Part shown: positions 46,984 through 56,103 of the stretch, one piece after another
Numbering within the stretch: the first letter of the stretch is position 1
Layout: each line of letters opens with the position of its first letter
Assembly (NCBI RefSeq): GCF_014648035.1
Contig: NZ_BMQI01000009.1
Span: forward strand, 46,724-110,723
From: Shewanella algicola
Lineage (GTDB): Bacteria; Pseudomonadota; Gammaproteobacteria; Enterobacterales; Shewanellaceae
Direction of reading: 5' to 3'
DNA: 64,000 bases
Notes under the pieces: model-generated
The model's input: the letters and a program-made list of their open reading frames with translations, nothing else
Told to the model about the DNA's origin: nothing
Databases searched by the model: none
Position numbers and translations under genes: made by a program

Positions 46984-48135
46984 TTAGCTAAACACCACTT
47001 TATTTCTGCCACTGCTTTTGGCTTTATAAAGGGCATTGTCGGCAAGGTTAATCGCCTGTTCAATTGAAATGTCTTTTTCGCCGAGCTCTACTACCCCAAA
47101 ACTTGCCGAAATCCGAATGCGTTGTTCACCAAAGTGTATGGGAGTGTTTTGGATCATGGTGCGTAATCGCTCAGCCACATGCGTGGCGTCCTCGTAACAA
47201 GTACGGTCGATTAAAATAACAAACTCTTCTCCTCCCATCCGGCCCATTAAATCGTCTTTCTTAATATGTTGTTTTATTAGCTCACTGATGCTTATTAGCA
47301 CCTGATCGCCACCGGCATGGCCAAATTGGTCGTTAATGGTTTTAAACTTATCAATATCCCAATAAATCAAACAAATATGTTGACCCTGATTTTGTAATTC
47401 GATCATTTTTTGCTTTGCTTGGATATAAAATCCACGACGATTTAAGCAGTTAGTGAGCGAATCTGTCATGGCTAAGAGTTTCATTTCTTCTGCTAAATCA
47501 GACGCCAACATATAAATCACAAATACTGACATACCCACATATGCTGCCGGTAAGGCGGTAAAGTTAACAATGGAATACAGTTTGACCAGCTCAGCGTCAA
47601 ATACGTTGCCTTGAAACAATGCAATACTTGCTGCAATAAACAAACACCCTGCAAAGAGAAAATGCATGATAGAAGCGCCAATCTCTGCCGGACGAGGCTG
47701 TTTACGGTGCTTAATAATGACAACGCTTGTAATCATTAATAACACAACATCAATATATAAATACAATGACATTCGTAAACCTAAATGTGGGCTGATAAAG
47801 GTAAAAAAGTAGGTTAATGCCATGCCTATAATGCCAAACACTAATAGGATGGCTGGATGGAATGGAGTGTTAGTGCGTAAACAATGGCCCCAGGTACCCA
47901 GTAAAACAGACAACATCGACACGCTACAGCCAATCATCCAATATAAATTATGTGACAAAAATAAACTTTTAAATAAGGCGTTGGCCCAAAGGACGGTCGA
48001 AGCTAAAAAAGACAACGAAAACATCAGAGCATACTTTTGTTTTCCCATCGTTTGCCATGTCATGTAAAAGATAATCGACAGCAAAATACTCGAAAAAAAC
48101 AAAGTGATCAAAATGTACGTAAATGGACTTTCCAT
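46984..48135 (-). CDS. Membrane diguanylate cyclase (multi-pass sensor plus GGDEF)
   Basis: A 383-residue protein. Six to seven membrane segments fill residues 1-215, with no known sensor domain I can name. The GGDEF domain follows from about 222 (MTDSLTNCLNRRGFYIQAKQ) with the active signature GRMGGEEF near 304. The inhibitory I-site position has KKDD instead of RxxD, so product inhibition may be weak. It should make cyclic di-GMP at the inner membrane. Single gene; the 200-bp region upstream shows no clear operator. Confidence 0.9.
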   Translation of the reverse strand: MESPFTYILITLFFSSILLSIIFYMTWQTMGKQKYALMFSLSFLASTVLWANALFKSLFLSHNLYWMIGCSVSMLSVLLGTWGHCLRTNTPFHPAILLVFGIIGMALTYFFTFISPHLGLRMSLYLYIDVVLLMITSVVIIKHRKQPRPAEIGASIMHFLFAGCLFIAASIALFQGNVFDAELVKLYSIVNFTALPAAYVGMSVFVIYMLASDLAEEMKLLAMTDSLTNCLNRRGFYIQAKQKMIELQNQGQHICLIYWDIDKFKTINDQFGHAGGDQVLISISELIKQHIKKDDLMGRMGGEEFVILIDRTCYEDATHVAERLRTMIQNTPIHFGEQRIRISASFGVVELGEKDISIEQAINLADNALYKAKSSGRNKVVFS

Positions 48136-48332
48136 ATGCCGTCTTCTTATTGAGTTGATATAGGCGATACATAGCCTAACAAGCGCGAGCGTAGTAACGA
48201 GTTGGATGTTAAAAATTACGTGTTAATCAACTGTAGACGGCAATATTGAGCACCGCCAATAGTAAGCAGGATTTGGGGGTTAGGTGGTTAATAATTCAAC
48301 ACATGTGAACGCATTCGGTTCTCAAGCTCACA

Positions 48333-49328
48333 TTAGGAGATTATAGTGAGTTGTTTTAAGGCTAATGTCGTCAGTGATTCGGTATAAGCATTTATTTTAA
48401 CGTGTTCAACACTCCAACCTTTCACAAACCGTTGAAAATCAGCCCACGCAACACAATATAAAGGTCGCCAAGCTTGCTCAAGCGCTTGCGAGTTTATGTG
48501 TGGGTTAAACTTTACAAGCCCTTGTGTTAACGCAATAAAATAATGCTCGAGATAATCATTAATGGTGTCCTCTGGTTCATTAAAATTCAGTGTACTACTG
48601 AGCAGCATAATGACATCTTTCATACCGCAGCCCCGGCCAATATATTGAAAATCGACTGCAGCAACGCGATCGTCTGCACTGAAGCAAAAATTGGCTAACT
48701 TAGCATCCCCATGTACCAGGGTTTGAAATGGGCATTGCGTTAACGTTTGGTCAATCAGTTTGGCTGCCGATTTTAGTGGGCCATCAGTTAACGCCGCGAG
48801 TTCGTCTGGTCTTGTGTCTAAATGCCAATAAGTGCCTACAGGCCAAAGTCCTTCTGGGTTAACTTGCATGTATTGAGCATGAAAATTTGCTAACCAAGTT
48901 AAACAGGATTTTATCTGGGTTGGGGTGGCTGTTGTTTTGACCTGGGTAAAGCCAATCGTGTGTAAATCTTGCAGTACTAATAAGGTTTCGTCGCTGTGTT
49001 GTTCTACATATAAACACTTGGGTAAAGGGGTTAATGGCTGCATATGTTTATTGGCATAATGTTGATACCAATTTACTTCAACGAGGTAAGAGTGCAATTT
49101 ACGTTGATGCGACAGCAAAGTATTCCAACCGCGAGGGTGAGATGAAGGTTGTGGTAAATTGATGTATTTAACAATCACAGATGGGAAAGGCATACCACTG
49201 ACATAAGCCCGAAATAAATAACCGTAATTCCCCCAAAGAGGTTGTATCAGTTCAATATGACTTATATAGCTGGCACCAATCGCCAAGCTTATGCGCTGTA
49301 AAACCTTGTCTGCAATTTTCAAAATCAT
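48333..49328 (-). CDS. Phosphotransferase / aminoglycoside-kinase-like protein (APH fold)
   Basis: A 331-residue cytoplasmic protein with a kinase-like fold. The catalytic loop LVHGDAKLANFCFSADD near 220-236 (Brenner HxDxxxxN variant HGDAKLAN) and the metal-binding DFQYIGRG near 242-249 are intact. Such APH/DUF1679 proteins phosphorylate small molecules (choline, ecdysteroid, antibiotics or sugars); no close drug-resistance relative is implied. Monocistronic; the substrate cannot be inferred from neighbours. Confidence 0.82.
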   Translation of the reverse strand: MILKIADKVLQRISLAIGASYISHIELIQPLWGNYGYLFRAYVSGMPFPSVIVKYINLPQPSSHPRGWNTLLSHQRKLHSYLVEVNWYQHYANKHMQPLTPLPKCLYVEQHSDETLLVLQDLHTIGFTQVKTTATPTQIKSCLTWLANFHAQYMQVNPEGLWPVGTYWHLDTRPDELAALTDGPLKSAAKLIDQTLTQCPFQTLVHGDAKLANFCFSADDRVAAVDFQYIGRGCGMKDVIMLLSSTLNFNEPEDTINDYLEHYFIALTQGLVKFNPHINSQALEQAWRPLYCVAWADFQRFVKGWSVEHVKINAYTESLTTLALKQLTIIS

Positions 49329-49670
49329 TCCTTACTTCTAAACGCTGCTGTTAAGACGTTTTCGAGAGGCAAATTCTCTCACATTATAAAAATTTAATAA
49401 TTCTTTCTGTATGGGGTTTGGTGAGTCAAAAACGCTGAAAATTAATCTAAATCCAAATTAAAGCATGATGTTTTAATAATCAGTCTAACGCTTGTTTTAA
49501 AACATTTTATTAACACTGTTTTGTTTTAATTTGTAAACAATTGTTTGTGAATAATGACAAAAAAATGACCTTCAAAGTTGCATTTTATTGCAAGTTATTG
49601 TTTATGTTAATCTTGGGTGTTTTTGCGAGCAAGGTTGTATAGTCAGTAATTTGACGCTATCCTGTGCGCA

Positions 49671-49703
49671 AAATGTAACAAATGTTTACATATTGTTACA
49701 TTT
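49671..49703. promoter_or_regulatory. 11-bp perfect inverted repeat before the repeat lipoprotein gene
   Basis: AAATGTAACAA at 49671-49681 and its complement at 49693-49703 flank an 11-bp spacer that holds a third related word, TGTTTACA. It ends 36 bp before the ATG, a fitting place for an operator or a leader hairpin. The rest of the 411-bp gap 49329-49739 is AT-rich without other clear signals. Confidence 0.6.
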
Positions 49704-49739
49704 CGTTATCAAGACTGCCTAAACAACCCAGGAGTAATC

Positions 49740-51275
49740 ATGGCTACTGCAAGGACAACCATTTTCAAACTGAGCACACTTTCTGCTGCATTATTATTGA
49801 CTGCATGTAGTAATTTATCTCAACCAGCCAATGTATCTGTATATAACGCAGAAGAGTTAGCGCAACGAAACACTGCCTTGCTAGAAAGAGAGAAAGCCGT
49901 CGCAAAGCGTGAAGCGCAGGCACAAGATGCATTAACTGTTAAAACCAGCCCAGAGGGTGAGCTGTTACCACCTAATGCGACACCTGGTGAATGTTATGCA
50001 CGTGTATGGGTTGAGCCAACTTACCAAAACTACACCGAAACCGTGATGGTAAAAGAAGCCAGTGAAAAAGTTGATATTGTGCCAGCACAATATCAACAAG
50101 TTACTGAGACCATTGAGGTGCAGCCTGCAAGTTACAAAATGGTTGCAGTACCCGCAACTTATGACGTAGTTACAGAGCAAAAATTAGTTCGTGCAGCAGG
50201 TGAACAGTGGTTAGTTGACTTACGTAAGGGCAGTGCGCCAGCCAGTGCAGAGTTATTAAAAGCCGCTAGCGATCATGGTATTAACCTTAATAATGCCACA
50301 GCCGGTATGTGTTTCCACGAACATTATATGCCAGCACGTTACGAGCAAAAGGGTGAGTCTGTATTAGTTGCTGAAGCTTATGAAGTTGTTGAAACTATCC
50401 CTGCTGAATTCCGCTGGGTAGAAAAGCGTATTTTGGTTAAAGAAGCCAGCACCCGTATGGAGCAAGTGGCTGCGCAATATGAAACGGTTACCGAAGAAGT
50501 TGTCGACGTACCGGCTCACACCATTTGGAAAAAGGGCGTAGGTCCAATTCAAAAGATTGATGAAGCCACAGGCGAAATCATGTGTTTAGTTGAAGTCCCT
50601 GCCACTTATAAAACGCTCACCAAGCGTGTATTAGTGTCACCGGCTACCACTCGCACTGTAGATGTTCCTGAAGAATACGAAACAGTACGTATACAAGAGT
50701 TAGTGAGCGAAGCCAAAGAAGTTCGTACTCAAGTACCGGCTAAGTACAAAGATGTACAAGTGACTCAAAAAGTCGCTGACGTTGAGTTTGTATGGCATGA
50801 AGTGCATAACGACGAGCATCCAAAAGCGACGCGTACTGGTAATAAGATTTGTTTAACTGCCACACCAGCGGAATATGAAACCGTCAGTCGTCGTGTTGTA
50901 GTTAGTCCAGCAACGACTCAGCGAGTCGACATTGAAGCTAAGTATGAAACGATGAACGTGACTAAGCTGGTTTCTGCAACCAAAGAGCTGCGCACAGAAA
51001 TCCCAGCTGAATTTGAAACCGTGTCACTGAGCCGTATTGATAAAGATGGCTTCATGGAATGGCGTCCAATTTTATGTGAAACCAACATGACACGCTCAAC
51101 CATTACCGACCTACAACAGGCATTAGCAACTAAAGGCTATAACCCTGGTAAGATTGATGGCGTAGTGGGTGTTGATACCATTAAAGCGGTAAATGCGTTC
51201 CAAAAAGATAATGACTTACCAACCGATAAGTACATCAATATCGAAACAGTAAAAGCATTAGGCGTTAGCCTTTAA
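49740..51275 (+). CDS. Repeat-built lipoprotein with C-terminal peptidoglycan-binding domain
   Basis: A 511-residue lipoprotein: signal peptide ending LLLTAC near residue 22, then a charged coiled segment (LAQRNTALLEREKAVAKREA). The body is four diverged units of about 90-105 residues, each starting with Cys (GECYARVWVEPTY, GMCFHEHYMPARY, IMCLVEVPATY, KICLTATPAEY) and built of Pro-Ala-x-Tyr-x-x-Val strands. A PG_binding_1 domain (ITDLQQALATKGYNPGKIDG) closes the protein. It likely ties the outer membrane to the cell wall from the periplasm. Function of the repeat unknown. Confidence 0.82.
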   Translation: MATARTTIFKLSTLSAALLLTACSNLSQPANVSVYNAEELAQRNTALLEREKAVAKREAQAQDALTVKTSPEGELLPPNATPGECYARVWVEPTYQNYTETVMVKEASEKVDIVPAQYQQVTETIEVQPASYKMVAVPATYDVVTEQKLVRAAGEQWLVDLRKGSAPASAELLKAASDHGINLNNATAGMCFHEHYMPARYEQKGESVLVAEAYEVVETIPAEFRWVEKRILVKEASTRMEQVAAQYETVTEEVVDVPAHTIWKKGVGPIQKIDEATGEIMCLVEVPATYKTLTKRVLVSPATTRTVDVPEEYETVRIQELVSEAKEVRTQVPAKYKDVQVTQKVADVEFVWHEVHNDEHPKATRTGNKICLTATPAEYETVSRRVVVSPATTQRVDIEAKYETMNVTKLVSATKELRTEIPAEFETVSLSRIDKDGFMEWRPILCETNMTRSTITDLQQALATKGYNPGKIDGVVGVDTIKAVNAFQKDNDLPTDKYINIETVKALGVSL

Positions 51276-51297
51276 GCTAGCTTTTATTGACTAAAAT

Positions 51298-51341
51298 AGC
51301 CCAAGTGGCAGCCTGATTTAGGCGATCGCTTGGGCTTTTTG
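51298..51341 (+). terminator. Rho-independent terminator after the repeat lipoprotein gene
   Basis: Outer stem AGCCCAAG / CTTGGGCT enclosing a small inner GCCT/AGGC hairpin, then five T, 22 bp after the stop codon. Confidence 0.85.
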
Positions 51342-51497
51342 CTGTCTGTCTTTTACTCATCTCAGTAGATTTTATCGAGTGGATAAATCGATATGTTAAT
51401 CTTATGTCATAGCAATAAAAATAGTCATATTAACTATTTACGTTTTTTTCCTTTGTAGTATGATGCTCGCGCTTTTTATCAATATCATTAAGGAACA

Positions 51498-52076
51498 ATG
51501 ATGTACAAAACCTCTCTTTTAGCCACAACCTTGTGCGCTGTTTTAGCCGCTCCAGCCTTTGCCAACATGGATACACATTCATCAACATCAGATAACAACG
51601 GTTTTTATATTGGTGGTGCAATCAATAAAACAGAGCTCGGTTCGGATGATGCTAGTGGCTCAGCCGATGCGACAGGTTTTGGGATATACGGTGGCTATCA
51701 GTTTAACGATTGGTTTGGTTTAGAAAGTAACTTTTTTGCTGCAGATGTCGGTGAAGACGGCCTTGATGTGGTTGCTGGTGCACTCACCTTTACCCCAACA
51801 TTCACTGCACGTTTTAATGAGACGTTTTCAGTATTTGCTAAAGTCGGTATCGCATCAATGGCGGTTGTTGTTGATGGTTACGGTGAAGACTTTACCGCTT
51901 CGGGCTTCGGTTTTACCTATGGTATCGGCTTAAACGCCGCAATAACTGAAAACCTTAATCTTCGGTTAAGTTACGATATGAGCAAAGGCGATCTTGATAT
52001 CGATGAATATGGCTATATTGATGATATTGATACTGAAATTGAACAATTAGCATTGGGTTTACATTACCAATTTTAA
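51498..52076 (+). CDS. Outer-membrane beta-barrel protein (OmpA-like/OmpW-size porin fold)
   Basis: A 192-residue protein with a signal peptide ending AAPAFA at residue 22. The mature 170 residues show alternating hydrophobic and polar strands (NGFYIGGAINKTEL, GFGIYGGYQFNDWFGLESNF) and end with Phe in LALGLHYQF, the classical signal for barrel insertion. It is an eight-stranded outer-membrane barrel of the OmpA-beta-barrel group. No OmpA peptidoglycan domain is present. The ribosome-binding site AAGGA is well placed. Function unknown. Confidence 0.87.
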   Translation: MMYKTSLLATTLCAVLAAPAFANMDTHSSTSDNNGFYIGGAINKTELGSDDASGSADATGFGIYGGYQFNDWFGLESNFFAADVGEDGLDVVAGALTFTPTFTARFNETFSVFAKVGIASMAVVVDGYGEDFTASGFGFTYGIGLNAAITENLNLRLSYDMSKGDLDIDEYGYIDDIDTEIEQLALGLHYQF

Positions 52077-52100
52077 TTATCGGCTCGCAGTACTTTAAAA

Positions 52101-52128
52101 ATTAAGGCTACCAACAGGTAGCCTTAAT
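52101..52128. terminator. Bidirectional terminator
   Basis: A 12-bp perfect stem ATTAAGGCTACC / GGTAGCCTTAAT with loop AACA, between the convergent barrel and flavin reductase genes. Confidence 0.88.
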
Positions 52129-52138
52129 TGTTTCACGC

Positions 52139-52768
52139 TTATAGCGTAGGGCGATGTAAGTCGAAACGTTGCTCGTCTGAAATCCCGTAATAAGCCGATG
52201 GCCCGCCAGCGCGTAACACTGGCTCTGCTAGTGCAGTTTGGTAAATGCCATCAGCACTGAGTAAGTGCTTTTCAATGTGTACTGCAACCACTTCACCGAG
52301 TACCAACCAGGTATCAATTTTGTCGCCATTAGCTGCAGTAAGTTGAATACATTGAGTTAATTTACATTCAAAGTTGACTGGGCTTTCGGCGACTCTATCT
52401 GCCGCGACAATATTACCGGCCATTGGTGTTAACCCTGCAAATTCAAACTCGTCAGTACCGCGAGGCAACGCCGCTGAGGTTAGGTTCATTTGCTCGGCTA
52501 AAGTGCGAGTGGTTAAGTTCCACACAAACTCGCCTGTTTCAACAATATTGGCCACACTGTCTTTCCAGGCAGTACTGGCAAAACCAATGAGCGGAGGGTC
52601 ATAGTTAAAGCAATTAAAAAAGCTATATGGGGCTAAGTTTCGCTTACCCTGGGCATTACGCGTTGAAATCCAGCCAATAGGGCGTGGGCCAATAATCGCA
52701 TTTAATGGATTATGTGGTAAACCATGGCCTTTACGAGGCTCATAAAAAAATCGTTCATTTGTGTTCAT
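52139..52768 (-). CDS. Flavin reductase-like domain protein (FMN-binding split barrel)
   Basis: A 209-residue protein of the flavin reductase/DIM6-NTAB family. The core PLNAIIGPRPIGWISTRNAQ and ANIVETGEFVWNL fit the FMN-binding split barrel. These bind FMN and reduce flavin with NAD(P)H or act as flavin stores. The frame begins at 52825, but the ATG at 52768 (MNTNERFFYEP) has AAGGGA before it and removes an overlap with the upstream gene. It lies 13 bp downstream of a TauE-type exporter gene, so the pair may form an operon. Confidence 0.87.
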   Translation of the reverse strand: MNTNERFFYEPRKGHGLPHNPLNAIIGPRPIGWISTRNAQGKRNLAPYSFFNCFNYDPPLIGFASTAWKDSVANIVETGEFVWNLTTRTLAEQMNLTSAALPRGTDEFEFAGLTPMAGNIVAADRVAESPVNFECKLTQCIQLTAANGDKIDTWLVLGEVVAVHIEKHLLSADGIYQTALAEPVLRAGGPSAYYGISDEQRFDLHRPTL

Positions 52769-52781
52769 GACATGTCCCTTT

Positions 52782-53528
52782 TTAGGACGGCAACAATGCG
52801 GTCCATAATAAGCGCAGACCCACAACTATCATCAAACCTAGAATGATCTGCTTAAATTGTTTTTCATTAAATTTATCCTGAATACGCAAACCTAGTTTTA
52901 TCCCAATCCAAGCAATAGGCGCAAGCATTACCGACACCGTCAAATTACCCAGATTGATTTGCCCTAGCATTGAATAAGGGATGAGTTTGACCACATTCAC
53001 AACGGCAAAAAACATCACAGCAGTACCAAGATATTGAGTTTTGGGTAAACGTAGCGGAATTAAGTAAGCATTGAGTGGTGGACCACCGGCATGAGCAACA
53101 AAGCTGGTAAACCCAGCAAGCGTGCCGCATACTCGGCCAATTAAGGCTGACGGTTTACGCTGCGACCACTCACCAAATGTTAATCCATATATGCCAAAGC
53201 CTAATGAAATAATGCCCAAAAGTCCGCGAAGATACTGCTCATTAAGTTGATCAAACAATAAATAAGCCACCGCAATACCGACAATGGCCGCGGGCAGTAA
53301 AATCAATAATTGCTGATTGCTTTGTTTATTCCACCACGAGCGGACACTTAAAAAGTCCATATATACAAGCAAAGGGAGCATGACCGCAGCAGCTGCAGCA
53401 GGGCTGATGGCAAGAGCTAATAACGGCACAGTTAACCCTCCTGCGCCGCCAGCAAAACCTGATTTAGAAATGCCGGTAATGAGCACTGCGGGTATGGCGA
53501 CAAGCCAAAATATAGGGTCGGTTAACAT
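52782..53528 (-). CDS. TauE/SafE family sulfite/anion exporter
   Basis: A 248-residue inner-membrane protein with eight predicted segments. The opening FWLVAIPAVLITGISKSGFA and the second-half counterpart GTLAGFTSFVAHAGGPPLNA are family marks for TauE/SafE, which export sulfite, sulfoacetate or related anions. It shares an apparent operon with a flavin reductase gene 13 bp downstream. The pairing could relate to sulfonate or sulfite handling, which is an inference. Confidence 0.9.
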   Translation of the reverse strand: MLTDPIFWLVAIPAVLITGISKSGFAGGAGGLTVPLLALAISPAAAAAVMLPLLVYMDFLSVRSWWNKQSNQQLLILLPAAIVGIAVAYLLFDQLNEQYLRGLLGIISLGFGIYGLTFGEWSQRKPSALIGRVCGTLAGFTSFVAHAGGPPLNAYLIPLRLPKTQYLGTAVMFFAVVNVVKLIPYSMLGQINLGNLTVSVMLAPIAWIGIKLGLRIQDKFNEKQFKQIILGLMIVVGLRLLWTALLPS

Positions 53529-53763
53529 TGCTGCCTCTGTAAAATCATTTGCCTAGCAAAACCGCTACGATATCCATTTAGCTTCCATATTGCACTGCGG
53601 TAAACGATTTGAGCAACCGTGTTTTGCGAAATAGACATAACAATCTACCAAGGAGAACAGCGAACAATGATGTATTGGTGTTGATAATACTAACGCTCAC
53701 ATCGAGTATTTCGGTGTGAGCATAAAGTTGTAGTGTATTGTAGTGGATGTGTATTTTTAAAAT

Positions 53764-53779
53764 AACCTGAGCTCAGGTT
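53764..53779. repeat. 16-bp perfect palindrome AACCTGAGCTCAGGTT
   Basis: The two TAACCTGAG termini seen in the elements at 22235 and 23119 are here joined head to head with no interior. It lies just beyond the permease pseudogene stop, at its minus-strand 3' end. Confidence 0.75.
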
Positions 53780-54675
53780 TAAAATAGCCACTGATAAGTA
53801 AAGCCAGCTAATATTGCCATTGTGATAATCACGCCAACAAAGGCAATCACTAGCTGATTTTTAAAAATGGCTTTAAGTAAAATAACCTCCGTTAAACTGG
53901 CGCCCGCGCTGCCAATAATCAGTGCCATAACGGCACCCAGCCCCATACCTTTTGCCGCTAATGCAGCACTTAACGGAATAACCGCTTCTGCACGGATGTA
54001 TAGCGGAATACCAATCACTGCCGCCACAGGTATCGCAAATGGGTTGTCACTATTGGCATATTTAGCCACTAACTCGGTTGGCATAAAACCATAAATTGAT
54101 GAGCCTATTGCAATACCGCCAATTAAATACGGCAACACTTTTTTAAAGTCGCTCCAGGTACTTAACCAAATGGCTTTCTATTTATTGATGGGTTCAGATT
54201 TACCACCACAAATGGATTTACACCCTTTTGCGGCAGGGGCTAAGTAGGCTTCTGGTTTGATGTATTTTTCAAAACCAAGCTTTTCTAAGCTGTAGCCTGC
54301 AATAACCGATACCCCCATGGCGATGACAAAATAAAATAGGGTCACCTTAAGTCCAAATGTCACCGCAAATAAACCAATAATGATGGGGTTAAGTAAAGGG
54401 CTGGCAAATAGAAATACCATCATGGTGCCAAAGCCTGCTTTTGCCCTTAATAAACCTTTTAAAAATGGGATTGTTGAACAAGAACAAAAGGGGGTTATGG
54501 CTCCTAAAAAACCTGCAATAACATAGCCTTTTCCGTGTTTATCGCTCAAAATTGCTTGGATTTTATGTGGTGAAATATAAGTTTGCAGTACCCCGACTAA
54601 ATAGCTGATAAGTAAGAATAACGTGGTTAATTCTACGGTTAAAAACACAAACATATTTAAGGTTTCTTGCAGCAT
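53779..54675 (-). pseudogene. ArsP/YraQ-type permease interrupted by an in-frame amber codon
   Basis: Two open pieces, 54178-54675 (165 residues) and 53779-54138 (119 residues), lie in the same frame, separated by one TAG at 54178-54180 and 13 sense codons (KAIWLSTWSDFKK). Joined they give about 298 residues, the usual length of DUF318/ArsP permeases, with LGAITPFCSCSTIPFLKG and ASPLLNPIIIG in the first half and GIPLYIRAEAVIPL with IGSAGASLTEVILLK in the second. The GTG at 54138 is not a convincing independent start. It could be a recent mutation, read-through, or sequencing error. An intact ArsR regulator is divergent. Confidence 0.85.
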
Positions 54676-54701
54676 AATATTGACCTGAGTTAGATTAACT
54701 A

Positions 54702-54774
54702 TATTTCTAGAAAGATCGAAATATATAGTTCAATGATAGCGAGATCAAGTTATTTCTAGTATTATCGAAATATA
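54702..54774. promoter_or_regulatory. Twin ArsR-type operators in the divergent promoter
   Basis: The 24-bp sequence TATTTCTAG-N4-ATCGAAATATA occurs at 54702-54725 and again at 54751-54774, identical outside the N4. Each is an imperfect palindrome around ATTTC / GAAAT. They are 49 bp apart, one near the permease start and one 20 bp before the ArsR gene. Confidence 0.82.
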
Positions 54775-54794
54775 AATTTTATTAAGGTGTCGTT

Positions 54795-55097
54795 ATGGAT
54801 ATCGGTTTTATTGCTAAAGCATTGAAAGAATTAGGTCATCCTACAAGATTGATGATTTACCGTGCGGTTGTACGTGCGGGCTATCAAGGGATTGCTGTGG
54901 GGGGGTTACAGCAAAAACTAGACATTCCAGGGTCTACATTGTCACACCACGTGTCTAGCCTAGTGTCGGCGGGGTTAATGACACAGCGTCGCGAAGGGAG
55001 AACATTATTTTGTATTGCAGAATATGATACCTTGCAGTCAGTCATCGGTTTTTTACAAGATGAATGTTGTGCTGATGAGCAAAAACCAGCGGTATGA
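54795..55097 (+). CDS. ArsR-family transcriptional regulator
   Basis: A 100-residue winged-helix repressor. It starts with the family-typical ALKELGHPTRLMIYRAVVRA, and the recognition helix lies in IPGSTLSHHVSSLVSAGL; the wing is RREGRTLFCI. The end FLQDECCADEQ has a Cys pair that could bind metal or metalloid, but the usual CVC motif in the DNA-binding helix is missing. It is divergent from the interrupted permease and should bind the twin operators between them. The inducer is unknown. Confidence 0.88.
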   Translation: MDIGFIAKALKELGHPTRLMIYRAVVRAGYQGIAVGGLQQKLDIPGSTLSHHVSSLVSAGLMTQRREGRTLFCIAEYDTLQSVIGFLQDECCADEQKPAV

Positions 55098-55141
55098 ACC
55101 TTGCCGCTGAATATATCAAGGAATACATAAGGTAAACCATC

Positions 55142-56014
55142 ATGATTTCATTGGATGAATGGCAACAACACGGACAGTTTGAACAATTTAATGGTCAGCA
55201 AATCTTTACTCGTACAGGAGGCCTGCCTTCTGCGCCGGCATTATTGCTTATTCATGGTTTTCCCAGCGCCAGTTGGGATTGGGAAGGCATGTGGCAACAA
55301 CTCACTGAACGATATTATGTGATTACCCTTGATATGTTAGGTTTTGGCTTGTCTGATAAACCTAAAAATAGCGAGTATTTGATTAGCCAACAGGCCGATA
55401 TTTATCAGGCGCTTTTAGCCAAGTTAGGCATGAGTGAATATCATATTTTAGCCCATGATTACGGCGATACCGTTGCACAAGAGTTATTGGCAAGACAAGT
55501 TGATGGGAACTGCAAAATACACATTAACAGCGTGTGTTTATTAAATGGCGGCTTATTTCCTGAAACCCACAAACCGGTATTGATTCAAAAGTTATTGTTA
55601 TCGCCCTTGGGATCGTTTGTGGCGAAAAAGATCACCAAGCAAAAATTTGCCGCCAACTTACACCATATATTTGGCCCAGCAACCCCGCCAACGTCAGAGG
55701 TTGTCGATACGCTTTGGCAACTATTAACCCATAATGATGGTATCGCAGTGATGCACAAACTCATCACCTATATGACTCAACGCAAACAACATCGTCAACG
55801 TTGGGTTGGAGCGCTGGTGAACAGCCCTGTACCAGTCAAACTGATCGCGGGCGCATTAGATCCGATCTCAGGTCAGCACATGATCGATCGCTATGGTCAA
55901 TTGATCTCCAATGCAAATATCACCACCATGCCGACACTCGGCCATTACCCTCAAGTGGAAGATGCCACTGCCATCACTGCGGCGTATTTACAGTTTAGAC
56001 AGAGTATTGAGTGA
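55142..56014 (+). CDS. Alpha/beta hydrolase, haloalkane dehalogenase/epoxide hydrolase-like
   Basis: A 290-residue alpha/beta hydrolase. The oxyanion region LLIHGFPSASWDWEGMW is near 35-52, and the nucleophile elbow reads AHDYGDTVAQELL near 103-115. The aspartate nucleophile suggests haloalkane dehalogenase or epoxide hydrolase chemistry over an esterase. The catalytic histidine is in LGHYPQVED near 272. A cytoplasmic enzyme, 44 bp after the ArsR gene and possibly co-transcribed. Substrate unknown. Confidence 0.85.
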   Translation: MISLDEWQQHGQFEQFNGQQIFTRTGGLPSAPALLLIHGFPSASWDWEGMWQQLTERYYVITLDMLGFGLSDKPKNSEYLISQQADIYQALLAKLGMSEYHILAHDYGDTVAQELLARQVDGNCKIHINSVCLLNGGLFPETHKPVLIQKLLLSPLGSFVAKKITKQKFAANLHHIFGPATPPTSEVVDTLWQLLTHNDGIAVMHKLITYMTQRKQHRQRWVGALVNSPVPVKLIAGALDPISGQHMIDRYGQLISNANITTMPTLGHYPQVEDATAITAAYLQFRQSIE

Positions 56015-56103
56015 GTTAATGTCACAGTAGAGAACAATAAAGTTGTCATACCTAATTGATATTATTACTTTGTAATTGTTTTTATTATTTGAGAATACAC
56101 ATC

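Noticed and set aside
53779..54138. Second half of the permease as an independent gene starting at GTG
   Set aside because: It begins inside the family domain, in frame with the first half, and has no ribosome-binding site.
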